NCBI GenBank assembly: GCA_934539245.1
Contig: CAKTCK010000002.1
Span: forward strand, 1 to 64,000
DNA from: an uncultured Faecalibacterium sp.
Lineage (GTDB): Bacteria; Bacillota; Clostridia; Oscillospirales; Ruminococcaceae
DNA length: 64,000 bases
Reading direction: 5' to 3'
Shown here: positions 58,014-64,000 of the stretch, one piece after another
Layout of the letters: each line of letters opens with the position of its first letter
How positions within the stretch are numbered: position 1 is the first letter of the stretch
Notes under the pieces: generated by a model
What the model was told of the DNA's origin: nothing
The model's input: only the letters and a program-made list of their open reading frames with translations
Database searches by the model: none
Program-made: the position numbers and the translations under genes

Positions 58014-58469
58014 ATGACCATCGAACTGATCAAGCAGCTGCTGGATGCCTGCTATCTGGCAAAGCGGGCACGGGAGATGCTGCCTGCCCTGCCGGAGGGT
58101 GTGACGTCCTCCTATATCCAGTGTCTGGATGTTATTCAAAAATTGCAGGCCCGCGGCATCCAGCCGAAGATCTCGGATCTCAGCGATGCGCTGAACCTGC
58201 CCCGCCCCGGTGTGACCCGCACCGTAAAGGAAATGGAGCGCAAGGGATACCTGAAAAAACAGGTATCCTCTGCGGATGGCCGCGTGACCTATCTGTTCCT
58301 CACCGAGAGCGGGCAGGCACTTTCTCAGAAGTACAATACGGACTACTTCTCGCAGTTGCTCCCGTATCTGGACAGTATTTCCGGGGAGGATGCAGAGTGC
58401 GCCATCCGAACGCTGGAAAAATTTTATGCTATTATGTGCGAAAGGAAAGATTCTCTTGAAAAACGATAA
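58014..58469 (+). CDS. MarR-family regulator
   Basis: 151 aa winged helix. ISDLSDALNLPRPGVTRTVKEMERKGYLKKQ is the recognition helix region and SADGRVTYLFLTESGQAL is the wing. ATG at 58014 follows GGGGGAA; a TTG start seven codons earlier is less likely. It overlaps the downstream MATE gene by 14 bases, so repressor and pump are made together, a common drug-responsive arrangement. Confidence 0.92.
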   Translation: MTIELIKQLLDACYLAKRAREMLPALPEGVTSSYIQCLDVIQKLQARGIQPKISDLSDALNLPRPGVTRTVKEMERKGYLKKQVSSADGRVTYLFLTESGQALSQKYNTDYFSQLLPYLDSISGEDAECAIRTLEKFYAIMCERKDSLEKR

Positions 58470-59853
58470 GACTGATTTTACCCAAGGCAGCATTTTGCCA
58501 AAGCTCGCCTTTTTTATGCTGCCCATTCTGGGTGCGCTGGTGCTGCAGGCCGCTTACGGCGCAGTAGACCTTCTGGTGGTGGGGCGCTTTGGCTCCACTT
58601 CAGGCTTGTCTGCGGTTTCCACCGGCAGTCAGGTGCTCAACCTCGTCACCTTTGTTGTCACCCAGCTTGCCATGGGCGTCACGGTGCTCATTGCCCGCTA
58701 TCTGGGCGAAAAACGGCCGCAGTATATCGGGCAGGTCATTGGCGGAGCAGCCATTGTGTTCACCCTTCTGGCAGCTGCACTGTTCGTGGTGCTGGTGTTT
58801 TTTGCCCGGCCTATTTCCAACCTGATGCAGTCTCCTGCCGAAGCCTTAGACCTGACCGCCAGTTATGTGCGCATCTGCGGCGGCGGCATCTTTTTTATTG
58901 TGGCCTATAATATGCTCTCGGCCCTTTTCCGCGGTCTGGGCGACAGCCGCTCTCCGCTGATCTTTGTGCTGGTGGCGTGCATCGTGAATATCATTGGCGA
59001 TCTGGTGCTGGTGGCTGGTTTTCATCTGGATGCTGCCGGTGCCGCCATTGCTACGGTAGCAGCGCAAGCCGTCAGCGTAGTCTGCGCAGTCGTAATGCTG
59101 CTGAAGAAGGAACTGCCCTTCAAACTCCATCGCTCGGATTTCAAGTTGAACCCACAGTGCAAAAAATTTCTGGGCATCGGTCTGCCGCTGGCTTTGCAGG
59201 AGTTTTTGACCCAGCTTTCCTTTCTGGCACTCTGCGCCTTCGTCAACCGGTTGGGGCTGGAAGCATCTTCCGGCTACGGTGTGGCGTGCAAAATCGTTAA
59301 TTTTGCCATGCTAATCCCCAGTTCTCTAATGCAGTCCATGGCATCCTTTGTGTCGCAGAACGTGGGCGCCGGCAACAAAAAACGCGCCGAGCAGTCCATG
59401 TTCACCGGCATCGGCATCGGTCTGGTGTTCGGCTGCGCCGTATTTGCACTGGTGTGGTTCAAGGGTGATGCTCTTTCCGGTCTCTTTACGGCAGATGCTG
59501 CTGTCATTGCCAACGGCTACGCCTACCTCAAGGGCTTTGCACCCGAGACCATCGCCACTGCCATCCTGTTCAGCATGATCGGTTACTTCAATGGCAACGA
59601 CAAGACGCTCTGGGTCATGGCACAGGGACTTGTGCAGACTCTGCTGGTACGCCTCCCCATGGCGTATATTATGAGCATCCAGCCCAATGCCAGCCTGACG
59701 ATGATCGGTCTGTCCGCCCCCACCTCTACCGCAGTGGGCATCTTACTGAACGTCTGCTTCTTCCTCTGGCTCAAACGGAACGAACGGCAGTGTCTGGGTT
59801 TCCGCACGCCCCAGCAGGAGCACTTCGGAAACTCGCAAGAGTTTGAGAAATGA
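58456..59853 (+). CDS. MATE-family efflux transporter
   Basis: 465 aa, 12 membrane helices. TQGSILPKLAFFMLPILGALVLQAAYGAVDLLVVGRFG and LQEFLTQLSFLALCAFVNRLG are the two half-repeat starts. TTG at 58456 is used since AAGGAAA lies 7 bases upstream, inside the end of the marR gene. Translationally coupled to MarR. Substrate unknown. Confidence 0.9.
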   Translation: MKNDKTDFTQGSILPKLAFFMLPILGALVLQAAYGAVDLLVVGRFGSTSGLSAVSTGSQVLNLVTFVVTQLAMGVTVLIARYLGEKRPQYIGQVIGGAAIVFTLLAAALFVVLVFFARPISNLMQSPAEALDLTASYVRICGGGIFFIVAYNMLSALFRGLGDSRSPLIFVLVACIVNIIGDLVLVAGFHLDAAGAAIATVAAQAVSVVCAVVMLLKKELPFKLHRSDFKLNPQCKKFLGIGLPLALQEFLTQLSFLALCAFVNRLGLEASSGYGVACKIVNFAMLIPSSLMQSMASFVSQNVGAGNKKRAEQSMFTGIGIGLVFGCAVFALVWFKGDALSGLFTADAAVIANGYAYLKGFAPETIATAILFSMIGYFNGNDKTLWVMAQGLVQTLLVRLPMAYIMSIQPNASLTMIGLSAPTSTAVGILLNVCFFLWLKRNERQCLGFRTPQQEHFGNSQEFEK

Positions 59854-59975
59854 AGCCACGGACGGACAGGACGTCAGCCTATCCATTCCGGCATATCGGG
59901 GTGTTTTTTCTTTGACGGGTGTGATATACTTGGATTTGACTCAGAAGAGCAATAAATTTCAGAAGGAATAGAATC

Positions 59976-61319
59976 ATGTCAAAGGATGAATATCTGATCA
60001 CAGATGCGCCCCTGAAAGCGCTGACGGTTTTTGCAATGCCGATGATCCTCGGCAGCTTTTTCCAGCAGGTCTACAACATGGCTGACTCCATCATCGTCGG
60101 TCAGTTTGTCGGCTCCTCCGCGCTTGCGGCGGTTGGTGCCTGTGCCGCGCTGACTAACGTTTTTATTTGTGTGGCGCTCGGTGCCGGTGTGGGTGCAGGC
60201 GTGCTTGTAAGCCGCTATTTTGGTGCCAAAGACTATGGCAAAATGAAAACCATCGTGTCAACCTCCCTGCTCAGCTTTTTGATCCTGAGCGTTGTCCTTG
60301 GTGTTTTTGGCTTTTGCTTTTCCCATTCGATGATGAGCGGCTTGCAGACCCCTGCCGACATTCTGGAGGATGCAGTGCTGTACCTGCGGGTCTATTTTGT
60401 GGGCTTCCCGTTCCTGTTCATGTACAACATCCTTTCCACCATGTTTACCTCCATCGGAGAATCCAAAATTCCGCTGGGACTGTTGATCTTCTCGTCCATC
60501 CTGAATATTTTCATGGACCTCTGGATGGTAGCCGGTCTTGGTCTCGGCGTGTTCGGCGCAGCCCTTGCGACCCTGATCGCGCAGGGGATTTCTGCCGTGT
60601 TCTCGCTTTTGATCTTCTTTGCGCGGATGCGGCGGTATAAAAGCCCCTTTCACTGGTTCGATGGGCAGGAGCTGCAATCCATGCTTCGCCTTGCTGTCCC
60701 GTCGATCCTGCAGCAGTCCACCGTGTCCATCGGTATGATGATCGTGCAGGCCGTAGTAAACCCCTTCGGCACACAGGCACTTGCAGGGTATTCGGCAACG
60801 ATGCGGGTGGAGAATGTTTTCTCCCTGATCTTTGTATCCATCGGCAATGCGGTTTCGCCCTACGTTTCCCAGAATCTCGGCGCAAAGAAAACCGATCGTC
60901 TCAAAAAAGGCTACCACGCCGCACTGATTTTGGATCTCTGCTTTGCCGTTCTTGCATTCGTGGTCATCGAGACCCTGCACACCCAGATCTCTTCGCTGTT
61001 CTTGGGCAAGGACGGAACAGCGTTGGCTTATCAGGTGTCCGGTGATTACATGAGATGGCTCGGCTATTTCTTCATCTTCATGGGCATCAAGATGGCGACC
61101 GACGGCGTCCTGCGCGGGCTTGGCGTCATGCGCCCATTCCTCATTGCCAACATGGTAAACCTTGCGATCCGCTTGTCCGTTGCCCTGATCTGCGCACCGC
61201 GTTTCGGCATTTCCTTTGTCTGGCTTGCCGTCCCGGCGGGCTGGCTGGCAAACTTCCTGATCTCCTATGCGGCGCTCAGAAGATCGTGGCCCGCAGACAA
61301 CGCAGCTTCCACCCGATAA
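59976..61319 (+). CDS. MATE-family efflux transporter
   Basis: 447 aa, 12 membrane helices: APLKALTVFAMPMILGSFF, VYNMADSIIVGQFVG and LQQSTVSIGMMIVQAVVNPFG mark the two halves. RBS AGAAGGA. It is only moderately similar to the preceding MATE, so not a recent tandem copy. The 122-base gap before it holds TGTGATATACT, an extended -10, suggesting its own promoter. Two hairpins follow the gene. Confidence 0.9.
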   Translation: MSKDEYLITDAPLKALTVFAMPMILGSFFQQVYNMADSIIVGQFVGSSALAAVGACAALTNVFICVALGAGVGAGVLVSRYFGAKDYGKMKTIVSTSLLSFLILSVVLGVFGFCFSHSMMSGLQTPADILEDAVLYLRVYFVGFPFLFMYNILSTMFTSIGESKIPLGLLIFSSILNIFMDLWMVAGLGLGVFGAALATLIAQGISAVFSLLIFFARMRRYKSPFHWFDGQELQSMLRLAVPSILQQSTVSIGMMIVQAVVNPFGTQALAGYSATMRVENVFSLIFVSIGNAVSPYVSQNLGAKKTDRLKKGYHAALILDLCFAVLAFVVIETLHTQISSLFLGKDGTALAYQVSGDYMRWLGYFFIFMGIKMATDGVLRGLGVMRPFLIANMVNLAIRLSVALICAPRFGISFVWLAVPAGWLANFLISYAALRRSWPADNAASTR

Positions 61320-61361
61320 CCTCTGTTTCTGGCAGAGTTTGGCGCTTCGCGCGCCTTGATC

Positions 61362-61392
61362 AAAGCCTCTGATCTCGGTCAGGGGCTTTTTG
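61362..61392 (+). terminator. Terminator of the MATE operon
   Basis: AAAGCCTCTGA / TCAGGGGCTTT then TT. Confidence 0.85.
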
Positions 61393-61431
61393 CTGTGTCA
61401 TCCACCCGTCCATGCTGGACGGCACAAAATA

Positions 61432-61473
61432 CCCCCGGCAGGCTATCCCTGTGGCAGCCTGCCGGGGGCATAT
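61432..61473. terminator. Second hairpin, probably the cupin gene terminator
   Basis: CCCCCGGCAGGCT / AGCCTGCCGGGGG, perfect 13-bp stem; T-rich on both sides, 64 bases past the cupin stop. Confidence 0.75.
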
Positions 61474-61536
61474 TTTTCAGTTATTCTCTGCGGCGATGCA
61501 CCTGAAATTCAGCATCATCACCGCATTTGTCCGCAT

Positions 61537-61890
61537 TCAATAGACGACAGCATCCGTTGCCGTAAAGCCTTCCAGCGTGTTCTCCCGCACCTGAATGCAG
61601 ATGTAAGTGATCCCGCTGTCGGCTGCGGCGGCAAACTGGCGCTTGGCAGCCGGGGCGATCTTCAGCCAGTCACCGGCGGTAAGGGCAACAGCCGTGCCAT
61701 CGATCACAGCGGTGCCTTTTCCCTCAAGGATTCCATAAATTTCCTCGTTGTGCTGATGAGAATGCACGAACGGCACCCCTGCACCGGCAGGCAGTCGGTT
61801 GATGCTCACCTCTGCACCGGTCAGCGCCAGCTTGTCGTGCAGCTCTGCGCGGTTTTCGTTTCCAACATTGATCTTTGTATAGTTTGCCAT
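61537..61890 (-). CDS. Small cupin-domain protein
   Basis: 117 aa single cupin. The metal motif 1 reads FVHSHQHNEEIYGILEGKG with two His and Glu, and motif 2 lies near ICIQVRENT, where the His is not obvious. A conserved GDWLKIAP loop precedes it. It could be a small enzyme or sensor. It is divergent from an HxlR regulator across a 143-base region, so it is likely that regulator's target. Confidence 0.85.
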   Translation of the reverse strand: MANYTKINVGNENRAELHDKLALTGAEVSINRLPAGAGVPFVHSHQHNEEIYGILEGKGTAVIDGTAVALTAGDWLKIAPAAKRQFAAAADSGITYICIQVRENTLEGFTATDAVVY

Positions 61891-61935
61891 GGTCGTAACC
61901 CTCCAATTTGTTTTGCAAGTTTCCTTGCTGTTTGT

Positions 61936-62012
61936 AGTTTACACGGACGCAACTGTGCAGACAAGTACGCACCTTTTTATAACTGTACATACAAAACAGA
62001 ATGTGCTATTCT
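61936..62012. promoter_or_regulatory. Divergent promoters of the cupin and HxlR genes
   Basis: Minus strand for the cupin: TTGTCT (61964-61959), 17-base spacer, TAAACT (61941-61936). Plus strand for hxlR: TGTACA (61984-61989), 17-base spacer, TATTCT (62007-62012). GTACGCAC (61965) and GTACATAC (61985), 20 bases apart, touch both -35 boxes and are probable regulator half-sites. Confidence 0.6.
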
Positions 62013-62033
62013 TATAAAGAGAGGTGATATCCG

Positions 62034-62360
62034 ATGAAAACAAAGGAAGAGCTTCCGGCTTGTCCGGTTGCCACCGCTGTGGCGCTGATCGGCGGAAAAT
62101 GGAAACTACTGTTCCTGCGCAACCTGCGGGTAAGACCATGGCGTTTCAATGAGTTGCAGCGGGATCTGGAGGGCATTTCGCAGAAAGTTCTGACCGACAG
62201 CCTACGTCAACTAATGGAGGACGGTCTTGTTTACCGTCACGACTATCAGGAATTGCCGCCCCGGGTCGAATATGGGCTGACGGCGCTGGGCAGGGAACTG
62301 CTGCCGGTGATGGATGCCCTTGCAGACTTTGGCAACTACTATAAATCCGTTGTACAGTAA
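62034..62360 (+). CDS. HxlR-family transcriptional regulator
   Basis: 108 aa winged helix. CPVATAVALIGGKWKLLFLRNL is the HxlR opening with its Cys, then RFNELQRDLEGISQKVLTDSLRQLMEDGLVYR and the YGLTALGRELLPV wing. Its single Cys near residue 10 could make it a thiol or redox-responsive factor, as in YodB/HypR. It probably controls the divergent cupin gene. RBS AGAGGTG. Confidence 0.93.
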   Translation: MKTKEELPACPVATAVALIGGKWKLLFLRNLRVRPWRFNELQRDLEGISQKVLTDSLRQLMEDGLVYRHDYQELPPRVEYGLTALGRELLPVMDALADFGNYYKSVVQ

Positions 62361-62410
62361 GCGCAGCCTTCCGCAAGGCGTGGTTCTGCTGCGCAGGCTA
62401 TGGTCACATA

Positions 62411-62452
62411 CACACAGGAAGGGTCCGGCAACTGCCGGACCCTTCCTGTGTG
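62411..62452. terminator. Near-perfect 19-bp hairpin between hxlR and glpK
   Basis: CACACAGGAAGGGTCCGGC and its exact complement flank an AACT loop. No long T-run follows on either strand. It sits between two convergent genes and may end both. Confidence 0.7.
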
Positions 62453-62472
62453 CTTATAGTATCGTTTCCGCC

Positions 62473-63999
<1,527 letters not shown>

Positions 64000-64000
64000 T

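Overview
The window looks like a chromosomal segment of a high-GC Clostridia gut anaerobe, most like Faecalibacterium or a close relative in the Oscillospiraceae/Ruminococcaceae. The reasons are strong AGGAGG-type ribosome sites in a GC-rich genome, a six-gene Rnf complex, a maltose-type PTS with MalQ, dipicolinate synthase genes and many MATE/ABC exporters. The genus is inferred from gene content and not proven. I see no prophage, insertion sequence, rRNA or CRISPR array.

Layout. 0-3.3 kb: an edge-truncated Fe-alcohol dehydrogenase, then a Tat translocase operon (TatB-like, TatA, TatC). 3.5-7.6 kb: an operon of a leucine-rich-repeat protein, a DUF2201/VWA protein and a MoxR ATPase. 7.7-10.3 kb: a DedA/VTT membrane protein, a DEDDh exonuclease with a zinc ribbon and a Cof-type HAD phosphatase. 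10.6-12.2 kb: an alkaline phosphatase with a twin-arginine signal, a natural client of the Tat operon. 12.3-12.8 kb: a compact locus, too short to stand out as a normal gene, that reads as a type I toxin-antitoxin. It has a 47-aa hydrophobic peptide with a long structured leader, and a convergent consensus promoter driving an antisense RNA across its 3' end. 12.8-17.9 kb: MscL with a zinc ribbon, a secreted protein, DUF1653, DnaK and an SseB/Sel1 protein. 18-21.5 kb: a heterodimeric ABC exporter. 21.6-25 kb: a trigger-factor-like protein, a DUF3592 protein, tRNA-Leu, a LacI remnant and a MATE pump. 25.1-30.4 kb: a LacI regulator divergent from a PTS IIBC / EEP-phosphatase / MalQ operon. 30.5-32.8 kb: DUF896, QueH and an MFS transporter. 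32.9-37.9 kb: rnfCDGEAB. 38.2-43.1 kb: a lone 41-aa membrane peptide, then a surface-polysaccharide operon (RfbC, ABC permease and ATPase, two-domain glycosyltransferase, DUF5662). 43.1-45.9 kb: a D,D-carboxypeptidase and dipicolinate synthase A/B. 46.3-50.4 kb: an ECF substrate-binding subunit, a Gfo/Idh oxidoreductase, type III pantothenate kinase and CoaBC, which together suggest pantothenate-to-CoA metabolism. 50.5-52.5 kb: MurC and a DinJ/YoeB toxin-antitoxin. 52.7-57.6 kb: a secreted heptad-repeat protein with an MMPL pump, and a divergent TetR with two matching operators. 57.7-62.4 kb: tRNA-Val, MarR, two MATE pumps, a cupin and an HxlR regulator. 62.5-64 kb: glycerol kinase.

Four intergenic sites (near 3.4, 13.4, 31.5 and 46.2 kb) carry copies of one repeat family. 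Each has a 15-16 bp hairpin closed by the same TGCG loop. The stem sequences differ between copies while the pairing is kept. This family and the type I toxin-antitoxin locus are the two most interesting observations.
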